Notes under the pieces: model-generated
The model's database searches: none
Seen by the model: the letters and a program-made list of their open reading frames with translations, nothing else
Told to the model about the DNA's origin: nothing
Part shown: piece by piece, positions 11,801-21,804 of the stretch
How positions within the stretch are numbered: position 1 is the stretch's first letter
Layout of the letters: every line of letters begins with the position of its first letter
Source of the DNA: Thereva unica
Lineage: Eukaryota > Arthropoda > Insecta > Diptera > Therevidae
DNA length: 64,000 bases
Assembly (NCBI GenBank): GCA_949987705.1
Contig: OX465281.1
Coordinates: forward strand, 163,322,393 to 163,386,392
Reading direction: 5' to 3'
Translations under genes and position numbers: made by a program

Positions 11801-14105
11801 CATCCTGTCCGAAACAGCAAAATTGTTCGACCCTCCCGGCCTTTTAGCTCCCATCATCATTCAAGCCAAAATTATGATTCAACGTCTGTGGCTTCGAGGT
11901 CTTGGATGGGACGAGGAGGTTCCACAGGATTTGAAGGATGGGTGGGTGCAATATCGAAACAATCTGGCTGAAATCAATAAAATCAAAATCAATAGATGGA
12001 TATATTATTCAGGAAATGACACAAAGATAGAACTACATGGGTTTGCAGATGCATCTTCAAAGGCATATGCAGCGGCGGTCTATCTCTGCACAATTGACAA
12101 ACAAGGAAATCGAACATCATGTTTAGTAGCAGCAAAAACCAAAGTCGCACCCGTAAAGACGGTCACTCTACCCAGATTAGAATTATGTGCAGCAACCTTG
12201 CTCGTGAAGCTGATAAGCTACGTCACTAAAGCACTAAACTTAAACAAACCGTGCCCGACGTATGCTTGGACGGACTCCGAGATTGTGCTCGCCTGGCTAC
12301 GAGACCACCCCACTAGATGGAATACCTTTGTTGCAAATAGGGTGTCCTATATCCATCAAGTATTAGGCAGAAATATCTGGAATCATGTACCAACTAAACA
12401 AAACCCGGCGGATTGTGCCTCACGAGGAATGACTCCAGGGGAACTGCTAAATCATGAACTATGGTGGGTTGGCCCCACATGGTTGAGAAAGGATGAAAGT
12501 CAATGGCCAAAGGCCAAACCCACCGTCAACATGGAACTCGAGCAAAGAAAAACTTGGATAGTCTCACATGTGCAAACCAACGAAGGCTCCCATGATTGGA
12601 TTACTAAATATTCATCTTTAACAAGACTGCTGCGTGTTACTGCATATTGTCTACGATTTGCTTTCAATATCCAAAGAAAGCCCACTGAACGCAAGCTGGG
12701 ATTCCTTAAGGCAGAGGAATTAAAACTTGCACTACACTTTTGCTTAAAACTACATCAACAGAAACTGTTTACAAATGAATTCAACTCTCTTAAGCAAAAT
12801 CAGTCATTATCAAAATCCAGTCGACTACATAAACTCTGTCCTTTCATCGATGAAGTTGGACTGCTACGCGTTGGAGGAAGACTCAGATATGCAGAATTAC
12901 CATTCGGTGAGAGATTTCCCATCATATTGCCAGATAAAGGTCACCTGACGACGCTGATCATCGACAAAATCCACAAGGATACACTGCACGGTGGACCACA
13001 ATTAATGATGCACGTCCTCGCAAAAACATATTGGCTTATGAATTCAAGAAATACGATCCGATTCCACATACATAAATGCATAATCTGTGTTAAGCAAAGG
13101 GGCCAGACACACAGTCAACTCATGGGGGCACTTCCGGCACCAAGACTGCTTATATCCCGACCTTTTACCAACACTGGAATTGACTACTGCGGTCCTTTTG
13201 ATATGAAGACTCACAAGGGGCGAAATTCGAAGAAGTACAAGGCCTATATTGCCCTTTTTGTCTGCATGACTACCAAGGCCTTACATTTGGAGATCGTCAC
13301 AGATTTAAGTGCAGAGGGTTTCATTGCTGCATTTCGCAGATTCAGCGCAAGACGAGGTTTGTGTCATAACGTATACTGTGATTGCGGAACTAACTTCGTG
13401 GGAGCAAGTAAAGTTTTAAGGCAACAACACCAACAATTAATGCAGCAAATAACTGAAGATTTTGGAACGTCATTAGAAAATGAAGGCATAAAATTCCATT
13501 TTATCCCACCATCCTCGCCACATTTCGGCGGCCTATGGGAGGCTGGGGTGAAATCCACCAAGTATCACATAAAGAGAGTGATAGGAGCCCATTCCTTAAC
13601 GTATGAAGAATTTGCGACGGTGCTCACGCAGATTGAAGCGTGTCTGAATTCAAGGCCGTTAACCGCAATGAGTGCAGATCCTAGCGACCTTAACCCGCTA
13701 ACACCAGGCCACTTTCTTATTGGAGACTCATTGATGACTCCTCCAGAACCGTCAGTACTAGACGTCCAAATGAATCGGTTGGATAGATGGCAACTATTAC
13801 AGCGATTACTACAAGGATTCTGGAAGAGGTGGAAGTCGGAGTATCTGAACCGACTCCAACAACGGCCAAAATGGACGATCCCCCGCGAAAACGTGAAGGT
13901 TGATGAATTAGTTATCATAAAGGAGGACTCTTTACCGCCAAGTCGATGGGCTCTAGGGCGAATTGTGAGCACACATGCAGGAGACGATGGTTTAGTACGA
14001 GTTGTATCCATACGAACAAGAGATAAAGTGCTCAAACGACCAATTACCAAGATCTGCAGACTGCCCATTCAGACGCAAGAAGAAACTTCTACAAATTTGA
14101 ATTAA
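8841..14105 (+). CDS. gag-pol polyprotein, BEL/Pao type, intact
   Basis: One 1754-residue frame with no internal stop. Domains in order: gag (DUF1759-like, ~125-310, with the FNGDYTKWTTFHDLFKS motif); zinc knuckles (~334-350 and a clean CMNCLGSGHVSASC at ~367-380); aspartic protease of the DUF1758 type (LVDQGSQ, ~469; here DQG replaces the usual DSG/DTG); reverse transcriptase (FDAS ~771, SADLEKMYRQ ~813, FYVDD ~890); RNase H (GFADAS ~1067, WTDSEIVLAWL ~1142); integrase with an H2C2 zinc segment, DYCGPF (~1448), DCGTNF (~1513) and GGLWEAG (~1566); and a DUF5641-like C-terminus (PGHFLIGD). The product assembles cytoplasmic particles, copies RNA from a tRNA-Tyr primer and integrates the DNA. 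The ATG at 8841 follows an A-rich run and may not be the only start; AAGGTGAGT at 8769 resembles a splice donor, so an upstream exon is possible. Confidence 0.93.
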   Translation: MFYWIAQGELLEKCIKNLKKEPKDRRTLTFYHKKLEQFEELWSQYQTTHKQIVILQRNTLVFDPSDHEYFAADIYSNMEEFVMTNIAAIQDKIDSLSPQEKPSAESSEISSKIVIRDHLPSTSIKLPKIAIEKFNGDYTKWTTFHDLFKSLVHENKSYSPVQKLQYLKLSLEGAAQNLIQHLQITDGNYASAWALLIERYDNKRVLVNTQLDVLTSQASLTTESVHGIRTILDTTTECLHALTNLNVDVTNWDPFLVHLIVKLLPSTTHQLWEQAISDKGDLPCWKTLQDFLKMRFRTLEAISPVGVRQREGLQQIKNAKLIRKSFHTFTAPVCQVCAQMHSIRQCSQFLSFPPQQRMNVIRSKGICMNCLGSGHVSASCPSKRNCLHCNRRHHSLLHTSLNNMNSGKTNDHKRTTENVSAEASPFKPANPADVHSFVVNESQSNEVLLATALVRVVSPTGQEQIARALVDQGSQVSIITEALAQDLKLRRTTVSANINSVGKKVVSHTKSNAHFSIKSLYNDDFSIPVSGLVIKQITDLLPSTPVPVSHGRWNHLGQLELADPEFHRPGKIDILLGAAIYGKILMEGVILGTDGSPTAQKTQIGWILSGEIQEQAQASINVHVHTCIELDDRLKKFWELEEVGESSMYTEEETECENLFQKTTTRSANGRYEVQLPLKPATDTHYLGKSRHIAVSRLLQMERIFAKDPILQADYRRCLNEYIELGHMEKVKSSEAEHSYSLNQHVAYSCSYLPHHGVKKETSSTTKLRVVFDASRATDSGTALNDMMLKGPAVQDELTSLLIRWRKYRIAFSADLEKMYRQVQVRYQDADYQRIVWRDSPNMPIEDYKLCTVTFGTKSAPYLATRVLKQLALDEKERFPKASEITLSDFYVDDLLSGQHTVEDALEVQQQLLNLMKAGGFSLRKWSSNCTKLLESLPPEFCETNPNLEITNDDIIRTLGTFWNPRTDMLTFSYIQNEHPSKWTKRNILSETAKLFDPPGLLAPIIIQAKIMIQRLWLRGLGWDEEVPQDLKDGWVQYRNNLAEINKIKINRWIYYSGNDTKIELHGFADASSKAYAAAVYLCTIDKQGNRTSCLVAAKTKVAPVKTVTLPRLELCAATLLVKLISYVTKALNLNKPCPTYAWTDSEIVLAWLRDHPTRWNTFVANRVSYIHQVLGRNIWNHVPTKQNPADCASRGMTPGELLNHELWWVGPTWLRKDESQWPKAKPTVNMELEQRKTWIVSHVQTNEGSHDWITKYSSLTRLLRVTAYCLRFAFNIQRKPTERKLGFLKAEELKLALHFCLKLHQQKLFTNEFNSLKQNQSLSKSSRLHKLCPFIDEVGLLRVGGRLRYAELPFGERFPIILPDKGHLTTLIIDKIHKDTLHGGPQLMMHVLAKTYWLMNSRNTIRFHIHKCIICVKQRGQTHSQLMGALPAPRLLISRPFTNTGIDYCGPFDMKTHKGRNSKKYKAYIALFVCMTTKALHLEIVTDLSAEGFIAAFRRFSARRGLCHNVYCDCGTNFVGASKVLRQQHQQLMQQITEDFGTSLENEGIKFHFIPPSSPHFGGLWEAGVKSTKYHIKRVIGAHSLTYEEFATVLTQIEACLNSRPLTAMSADPSDLNPLTPGHFLIGDSLMTPPEPSVLDVQMNRLDRWQLLQRLLQGFWKRWKSEYLNRLQQRPKWTIPRENVKVDELVIIKEDSLPPSRWALGRIVSTHAGDDGLVRVVSIRTRDKVLKRPITKICRLPIQTQEETSTNLN

Positions 14106-14319
14106 ATTAATTTTATTAAACATTTTACAACAAATACTAAACCAAACACTATACCGCCTTTTCCAAACCCCTCTCAATCATCCTGCATCCACCTACATGT
14201 CCCGAGCATTTTCCCTAGTTTCTTTGCAGAACTTCGCAACCAGAAGGACGCTGAAGGTATAGTCCACCATTGTCTATAATTTTGACATCGTTCAAGCAAC
14301 GACGCCAACGGGGGGAGTA

Positions 14320-14907
14320 TGTTCGGTGCAGACCGATGACCACCAAAACTAAGTCATCCACCAAAACTAGGTCATGACCCAGTCACGAATGGCTACACAC
14401 CAAAACGAGATGAACTTTACCTAAAAACCAGAAACATAATCATCATAAGTATGTACTAGTAAAATTGAATTTTGTTACAATAAATTTAACTCACCAAGTA
14501 ATAAATAATCTTAATTGCCGCACTTTACCGCACTTGTCAAAACAAAGTAAATACCCACTGCAGGGTGACAACTTACTAACAATACATCCCACAAAATAGA
14601 ATCCACATTTTCGAACTTACAAAAACACGCCTATTGGAGTGGGGAACCCGATCGGTTCTTGTCGGAGGTACTTCAGCCGACTTAATCAACTTCTAGAAAG
14701 AAAAGAAAGTATTCTAAAAACCGGGAAAATTCTAGAAGGGAGAACTAAGGGTACTGAATAGTCAGTGAAGCCGTTAATTTTCACTTTTTCACTGACTGCG
14801 GAAGAGAACACAGGAAAACTTGAGAATTTTAAGTGGTTTAAAGAAGCTGAATATCAATCCTGCATTTCAAATTAGCGTAATTTAGTAGGAAACTCCACTT
14901 CAAAACA
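14320..14907 (+). repeat. 3' LTR of nested BEL element
   Basis: 588 bp, matching the 5' LTR except for two substitutions and a 10-bp duplication near 14526. It is preceded by the polypurine tract at 14309-14317. Confidence 0.95.
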
Positions 14908-14912
14908 CCAAC

Positions 14913-17275
14913 AGATGAATCCGTAAAGACCCTAGGATTAACTTGGCAGCCGAAAGCAAATATCTTTTTAATAAAGACAAACTGGAAAGACACGCGAAAG
15001 GTCACAAAAAGAACAGCACTTTCTGACATTTCTCATATCTTCGATCCACTTGGATTCATGAGTCCTGTTACTATAATAGCCAAGCTTTTCATCAGAAAAC
15101 TTTGGGCTCAAAAACTGGACTGGGATGCATCACTACCTATGGATTTGCACACCAGCTGGCTCAAATTTCGAGAAGAGTTGAAGTGTCTTAATGACATTCA
15201 ATTCCCAAGGCACATATCATCGGACGCAAAATATAAACAAATGCAAATACACGCTTTTGCAGACGCATCCGAAACAGCATACGCGGCTGCCGTATACATC
15301 AGGACAACACATGAAGATGGTATCATCTCGGTGCGACTACTTTGCGCCAAATCAAAGGTAGCTCCACTGAAGACAACGACAATTCCACGACTGGAGCTGT
15401 GTGCCGCAAAATTAGCAGCTCAATTAGTTCAGCGAATTCGGAAAGATGTTGACTTATCTCATGCCAAGGCCTTCCTGTGGAAGGACTCCGAAATCACACT
15501 GGCTTGGATAAAATCAGAATCATCATCATATCATACATTTGTCGCTAATCGCGTTGCCGCCATACAAAGATTGACCAGCCCAGACCAATGGAGGCATGTA
15601 GGATCCAAGGACAACCCTGCGGATATTGTCTCTAGAGGTATGACACCTTCCAAACTCGTAAAATGCAACGTATGGTTTAACGGGCCCCTATTTTTACATG
15701 GCCCGGAAAGAATCTGGCCACAGCAGCCAACCAACACTGACACGGATGCAGAAAAGAAAAAACAAAAACCAGTTGTGCTAACATCAACAAGGGAAGCATC
15801 ATGGATGACCACCATCAATCACGGCAATTCTTACCAGAAACTCTTGAGGATTGTCGCATACATGATTCGCTTTGTTAATAGTTCGAGAAAACAAGAAAGG
15901 GCTCCATCGCTCATTTTGACAGCCAAGGAACTAGACAGAGCGCTCACAGCAATAGTTTCCCAGGTCCAGAAAGAAGGTTTCCAAGACGAGATGCATCAAC
16001 TGCAACAAAACCACCCTGTAAACGTCAACAGCGCACTAAAAAGCCTATGTCCATTTTTCGACGAAAGAAAAATCATTCGCGTAGGGGGTCGATTACAGAA
16101 CTCTGAATTATCATACGACGCCAAACATCCGATGTTACTGCCATACTCTCATCCAGTGACAACACTTATTATGAACGATCTCCACGTTAGAAACATGCAA
16201 ATCGGCCCACAAGGACTGCTCGCAATTGCCCGACAGCGATATTGGCCAATTAAGGGAAAAAACACCGCAAGATCAATAGTGAAGCACTGTATGCGGTGTA
16301 ACAAGGTCAGACCCAAACTGATGACACAACTCATGGGTAACCTACCAGCACCTAGAGTCCAACCAGGCAGACCATTTGTCAACACGGGAGTTGACTTCTG
16401 CGGTCCGATCCAAACACATTACAAATTAAGAGGAAAGCGGCCGCAAAAGACGTATATAGCGATTTTCTGCTGCTTTGCCTCCAAAGCAATACATCTTGAG
16501 GTCGCCTGTGATCTCACTACAGAGGGCTTCTTAGGAGCACTGAAACGCTTCATAGCCAGGAGAGGAAATTGTCGTACCATCTATTGCGACAATGCGACTA
16601 ATTTCGTGGGCGCAAAAAACCAGCTGCTAGAATTGCGGCAATCCATCCATGATAAGGAAGCACATACGAAAATTTCCACGTTCTGCCAAGCTAGAGGAAC
16701 CGATTTCCAGTTCATTCCTCCAAGAGCTCCACATTCTGGGAAGCCGCTGTAAAATCGGCAAAATCTTTGCTCCAAAGAACAGTATCATCAGCCGACCTCA
16801 CATTTGAAGAACTGTCAACGCTCGTTGCAGAAATTGAAGCCATTCTCAATTCAAGGCCTCTAACGCCATTATCCTCCGATCCAAATGACCTTACAGCTCT
16901 AACTCCAGGACATTTTCTAATCGGAGAACCACTAACTGCTACCGTTGATCCAGAAGCCGCTCCGCAACCTATCAGTTTAATCCGACGATGGAAATTGGTT
17001 TCACATGTAAAACATGAGTTCTGGAGGAGATGGTCAACTGAATATCTCTGCGAGCTTCAACAACGACACAAATGGAAAGTGCACAGTAAAAATGCCCAAC
17101 CAGGAATGATGGTCCTCATCAAAGACGACAACTTGCCACCGCGAAAGTGGCAGCTCGGGAGAATTGAGAAAACCATACAGGGAGATGACGGACTAGTTCG
17201 AGTTGCCGATATTCGAACGACATCTGGAGTATTGAGACGCCCCATTCATAAGTTAGCTCCTCTTCCAATTGAAAA
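14913..17275 (+). pseudogene. RNase H-integrase, 3' part of outer BEL polymerase (broken)
   Basis: This is the continuation of the frame cut at 7171. It begins with the RT connection (VKTLGLTWQPKA) and contains RNase H (AFADASETAYAAAV, WKDSEITLAWI), the integrase zinc region, DFCGPI (~16395) and CDNATNFVGA (~16587). At ~16737 about 10 bp are missing beside the expected GGLWE motif, shifting the frame next to the catalytic glutamate. The 16767-18644 frame then carries the end of integrase and the DUF5641-like segment (PGHFLIGEP, then WRRWSTEYLCELQQRHKW) to about IHKLAPLP. There is no stop between polymerase and envelope; the envelope follows in the same frame. Confidence 0.9.
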
Positions 17276-19198
17276 ATTGGAAGATTGCAGCAATCCTAAT
17301 CGACCTGAAGCTCCATTGGATCACCATGATCCAGACGACGAGAGACCGCCTAAGACAAAGAAGTTGAGAACATCTACCAGCTCAGCATTGCTAACCACCA
17401 CCTGCTTCGTTCTGCCCATCTTTGGAAAGCCGTCATTTCAAGTCAGCCCCTTCAGTTCACAACCAGGAATATATTTTGAGAACCTAGGCGCAGCAAACCT
17501 AGTCAGCAATGAATGGTCTCTTATTGTCTATTACAATATGGAGAATTATTGGAAGGAAGCTGATGCAATCAGTAATAGCATAGCTCGCCTAAACCAACTT
17601 TGCAACCTACTCAAAGATAGAAGCCATTGTAACATCATTACACATCAATTCGCCATGCTAAAGGACGACATTGTCACAGGCGATCAGCTGTTTCAGATGA
17701 CATCATCGCCTAGAACCAAAAGAGCTGCACTCAACATTATTGGAAACATGGCCTCCGCATTATTCGGAGTTCTTGATTCAGAATATGCTGAACATATGAC
17801 CACCACAATAGAACACATCAAGAACAACGAAGATCATCTGTTGGATTTAATAAAAAACCAAACATCTATCATAGACTCCACTTTGAATGTCATGAAACAC
17901 GATCAGGAAGCTACAGCAAATCAACTAGCAGCTATAGTTAACCAAATAAGAAACATAAACCATCGAATAAACAATATTTCCGAGGAGTTTTACCAGCAGA
18001 GGGTAGCAGAAACATTCTCTACTCTAGCAGTGCAGACTACCCTGATGACAACAAGGTATCAACGGGCTCAATCAGCAATTCTGAATGTCCTGACTCTCAC
18101 TCACCACGGCAAAATAAATCCGCTGCTGATATCTCCACGACAATTAAGACAAGAATTAAACACTATAAAGGATCACTTGCCATCAACGCTCAGATTGCCT
18201 ACGCGTCCAAACAACATTCTTCAGCTCTACAGGCTCATGAATTTCGAAGGTCGAGTGACTAAGAAATATGTGATATTTCGAATAAAGCTCCCGCTTTTTG
18301 CGTTTGAGGAATTCGAACTCTACCGCATCATACCAATTCCAGTAGTTATCAAGGCCACCTTCCTAGCCATAAAACCATCATCTGAATTCTTGGTCATCAA
18401 TCTTCACAAAGACAAATATTATCCACTCAGTAGCCAGGAATTCCATTTATGCGAAACTATCGGCGAGTCAGAGCATATGTGCTTTCAACGGCATCCAATA
18501 TACAGGCGAGGTGCCAACATAAGTTCCTGTGAACTGAATTTCTTCATATACTCCCAGCCGTCCAAAAGTTGTAACCTAATCAACGCAGAAGATTTGCCGA
18601 AGTGGATTCAACTTATAATCCAAACAAATGGATTTATTCCATGAGAAGAAGCACCACCATCACAATCGTATGTGGCAGTGAGACTAAGCAACAAATGCTG
18701 CAAGGTACAGGGATCTTGAGCATTGAAAAGGACTGTGAGATCAGACATGATCATCTGGCTTTGCAGTCCCACAACAACTATCCAAAAACAATCAGATCAT
18801 CATTCAATCCCACTAAAAATCTCACGGAATTCATATATCCGAGAGATTCAAACCATACCGACAAGCTGCAAACACCTATGGCGGATCATTACCATCAGGA
18901 CCAACTTGAAATCCTACAGAAGCAAGTTCACCAGCTCAAGAAGAACGAGATTCTACCTCACCACATCAATACAAACCATACGCATCAACTGACGCTGGGC
19001 TACGCAGCACTTTTAATAGCCCTGGCGATTGCAGCATATCAACTGTACCACAGATGTAGAACAAAGCGACATCCCTCCAATGGACATGGACCAATCCCAG
19101 CTCCTCGAACATCAACCTGCAGACAATTCGACATAGACCCGGAGCTCATCAGCGAAGATCATTGCCCAGTACCTGGCCAAGGCGGCGGAGGATGTTAA
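17276..19198 (+). pseudogene. Envelope-like protein fused downstream of polymerase (frameshifted)
   Basis: After a hydrophilic linker rich in proline and lysine comes a short hydrophobic stretch (LLTTTCFVLPIF, possible signal), then an ectodomain of about 420 residues. A dibasic furin-type site RTKR (~17719) is followed at once by a hydrophobic glycine/alanine segment (AALNIIGNMASALFG), as in the Baculo_F / gypsy-Env fusion-protein family. Two-thirds along, paired cysteines and glycosylation-like NxT/NxS sites occur. A frameshift near 18620 moves the last part to the 18602-19198 frame, which holds a membrane span (YAALLIALAIAAYQLYHR, ~18999) and a short basic tail. The final codons GGA GGA TGT TAA place the stop inside the 3' LTR. 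A related, more decayed copy is at 55590-57439 (minus). Assignment rests on cleavage site, fusion peptide, span and position; gypsy Env and baculovirus F cannot be separated by eye. Confidence 0.8.
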
Positions 19199-19765
19199 GA
19201 ATCATCAAATTCCATCAATTTAATTTTAAGTTCTTATTAACAAATAAATTATCAAATTCATATTCATTTTGCTGAAATTGTCAAGTCCATATTTTTTATC
19301 TTATATTTTTGTCTCTAAAAGAATTTAAAATCTCATTAAAATTGTCACATAAGCATAATGCATAAAATTTTCAATTATCTCGAACGGTAACATGATGCCT
19401 CAACGGGTAAAATTTCACTTTGAAAAATGTTTGTATGAAAATCTTCTTCAGTCGAAAATTGCAACTTAGCATTTATTTGTAAGACAATTGTCTACTAAAG
19501 GAAGAGTTAATTTATTTTTTGTTGTTTTGTTTATTATTGTCATAAGTATAAAAGAAATTGTTTTAAAATAAAGAATTTAGTCGAAGCAATTCAGACGTTT
19601 GAGACAGAAGTGGCTGCAGAGCTACTTCTTTTTTCTATCATACAGCTACACTTGTGTTTAGGTGTTACACCTATTACACAGCGCATCAAAGATCACGGTG
19701 TTACACCCTGATCTACCAATTTAATAGCGGAAAAGCAAAAGAGTTTCTTCGCTCTACAAAAAACA
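19193..19765 (+). repeat. 3' LTR of outer BEL element
   Basis: 573 bp, preceded by the purine tract GGCGGCGGAGGA. Its first bases (TGTTAA) provide the stop codon of the envelope frame. Confidence 0.95.
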
Positions 19766-20195
19766 ATGGTATATAATTTATGGTGCACAGTACATAATAT
19801 TTAGTACGTAATACGTAATACATAATATACCGTGTATAGATAATACATAGTACATAATGCCTAGTACATAGTACATAATAAATAGTAGATACATAAAACA
19901 AAGCTCAGAGTATATGGTACCTAATCATACTATCTACTACATAGTACAAAATACAACAGAGCTATGTACTATATATTCATAATACCTGGTACATAATACA
20001 TAGTACACAATACCTTGTACATAGTAGATAATACATAGTTTATAGTATACAGTACGTAGTACATACTTCATAATACATATGTAGTTCATAATCATAGCGC
20101 ACAGTTCATAGTCCCAGTACATAGTACCTAATACATAGTACACACTTAGTACATAAAACATAGTATATATTACGTAGTACATAGTTCTAACTCAT
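19766..20195. repeat. Degenerate TACATAGTACATAATA simple repeat
   Basis: About 400 bp of variants of ACATAGTACATAATAC with interspersed GTA/TAC steps. Open frames across it are tyrosine-rich artefacts. It abuts the 3' LTR of the outer BEL element directly. Confidence 0.85.
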
Positions 20196-20740
20196 ACAAT
20201 AAAAACTGAAATCCCCAAACTAAAATTTTTCCCACGGTACGCATAAAAAATGACCGTGGCGGAAAATTGCCCAACGTGCCTAAAAAGTTTTCACATCAAA
20301 AACTACAAACAGCTTTTTAAAATGAACTAATAAAATATAAAAGATAATTTTAAAATTACAGTATACATACTTAAATGTAAAAATTCTGGGCCGATTTTCA
20401 GTGCAATCGGAGCACAATTGCCAAAATTATTCCCACTTTTTAATTCACAAATTTTGACCACAAAACTCTTAACTGACGGATTCATAAAAGAAAATATTCA
20501 AATAAAACCTTAAAGAATAGAAATCCAACGTTAAAACTTAACATCTCCAAAAAAAATCATTTTTAATCTAAAATTTTAATCATTTAATCATGATTGCGGT
20601 TGAAATTGATCAATCATCCATCACCTAAAATGATTACTTCTCTGATTAAATATATCAATCTCTAATCATGACTACAGACTACAGCTTTTAGTCGCAATCA
20701 TTAATCATCAATCAGATTAAATTTTGCCCAACACTGTTTT
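20196..20740. other. AT-rich region with hAT-like right end
   Basis: From about 20575 the sequence is rich in AATCAT/ATGATT motifs in both orientations. It ends with TTTTGCCCAACACTG (20725-20739), which read on the minus strand begins CAGTGTTGGGCAAAA, the form of a hAT-type terminus. I did not find the matching left end or an 8-bp duplication, so this is a tentative fragment. Nothing recognisable lies in 20196-20570. Confidence 0.35.
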
Positions 20741-21047
20741 CACCTTAAACATGACTGGCAAAAGAAGTTTTGTTGGCTTCATTGTTTTTTATGTAGTTCA
20801 TATGTTCTTTAAATCTTTTTCGTACGTTTCGTTTCGTTTGCCCATAATACTTACGGTTACAGTCGTTGCAAGTGATCTCATAAATCCCTGATTTACCTAA
20901 GGGTTCTTTTCTGTCTTTTAGGGAAATAAATTGATTTTTTAATCTGAAAGGATTGGAAAACACCATTAGCATGTTGTCTCTTCTAAAAATATTTTTTAAT
21001 TTGTTGGTAACTTGTTGGTTGCCATGTAGCTGGCTAGAGCATGGCAA
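20741..21047 (-). pseudogene. Penelope-like element, C-terminal GIY-YIG nuclease fragment
   Basis: About 100 residues on the minus strand end with a GIY-YIG endonuclease core: SGIYEITCNDCNRKYYGQT, then the arginine helix RNVRKRFKEHM. The cysteine pair between GIY and YYG and the upstream basic linker fit the C-terminal nuclease of Penelope-like retroelements. No reverse transcriptase is found next to it, and the frame ends soon after the arginine helix, so the later catalytic glutamate region is missing. This is a truncated copy. Confidence 0.7.
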
Positions 21048-21804
21048 CTTTTAGTCGAACTCCAGCCACGGACAGCAGCATCGTACATTCATATGGAATC
21101 ACCTATTCATATTTACGTTCGTAAACAATGATACCAAATCAAAATTGGATAGTATGTACAAATCGTAAATAAGTTCAATCGAATCGCATTTATCTGACTT
21201 TTAATTCATTTCTAAACTTCTGGATAGGGTGAGTGAGCTTGTTATTTCTTTTGTGAGTGCAAATTGAACATTGAAGAAATTGGAGCTAAATTAAATACCA
21301 AGCTTGAGCTGATTTTGAATATAATTTTGTTGATATGTATATTTTTTGAGAGAGAATTTGAGGTGAAATGTTTGCATATATTTTTATGGATCTCAAATAT
21401 AACTACATTGAAAAGCAAAGGAGTGCAGCACTGTGTAGTATGTTGCACTGGTTTATTAGAGAACGTGTGGTAAAACACATAGAATAAGCAGTATTTTGAT
21501 AATGACTGTTCATATAATATATACTATATTATAGTCTTTTGTCATTTTTTTATAGCCGATACTTTTGTTGTATAGTCGTTATCTCTCATCAACAATGGCA
21601 ATGACAACTACAAATAAAGTTCTTTAGATATTGCAGTGCGAAGCAGTTTATAAAAATTAGCCTAAGGCAAGGCAGCGCAGTGCATGGCAGTGAAGTTAAT
21701 GTGAGTTGTCACATTCAGTTACAAGAGGTCTAAATTTCACAGCGGAATGCTGCACTGCTTCTCAATGAAGTTGAGGGGACTAATAATTATTATTATAATT
21801 TATA
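21048..21804. other. Unassigned intergenic DNA
   Basis: Overlapping open frames occur on both strands at 21242-21478, which argues against real coding. A GCAGTGC/GCACTGC-rich stretch at 21634-21760 is the only visible texture. No transposon motif recognised. Confidence 0.5.

Larger units (their letters stand above)
7172..14907 (+). mobile_element. Intact BEL/Pao LTR retrotransposon nested in the outer element
   Basis: LTRs are 7172-7749 (578 bp) and 14320-14907 (588 bp), beginning TGTTCGG and ending TTCAAAACA. They differ by two substitutions and one 10-bp duplication (TTACCGCACT) in the 3' copy, so insertion was recent. A perfect 5-bp target duplication CCAAC flanks it (7167-7171 and 14908-14912). 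It carries a tRNA-Tyr primer site, an unusually long repetitive leader, one uninterrupted gag-pol frame and a purine tract (CGGGGGGAG, 14309-14317) before the 3' LTR. No envelope gene is present. This is the only LTR element here that could plausibly be autonomous. Confidence 0.96.
3470..19765 (+). mobile_element. BEL/Pao LTR retrotransposon with envelope-like gene, carrying a nested BEL element
   Basis: Two 573-bp LTRs (3470-4042 and 19193-19765) begin TGTTAAGAAT and end ACAAAAAACA. Between them lie a tRNA-Trp primer site, gag, protease, reverse transcriptase, RNase H, integrase, a DUF5641-type C-terminal segment and an envelope-like region. The LTRs differ at about seven positions (~1.2%), older than the element nested inside it. 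The coding region is broken by a deletion with frameshift in gag (~4947), by the nested insertion at 7172, by a ~10-bp deletion in integrase (~16737) and by a frameshift late in env (~18620). No target duplication is visible: the 5 bp before the 5' LTR are GTCAG, those after the 3' LTR ATGGT, which suggests rearrangement at one end. Confidence 0.93.

Noticed and set aside
19713..20182. Tyrosine-rich minus-strand peptides
   Set aside because: Translation of a TACATAGTA simple repeat.
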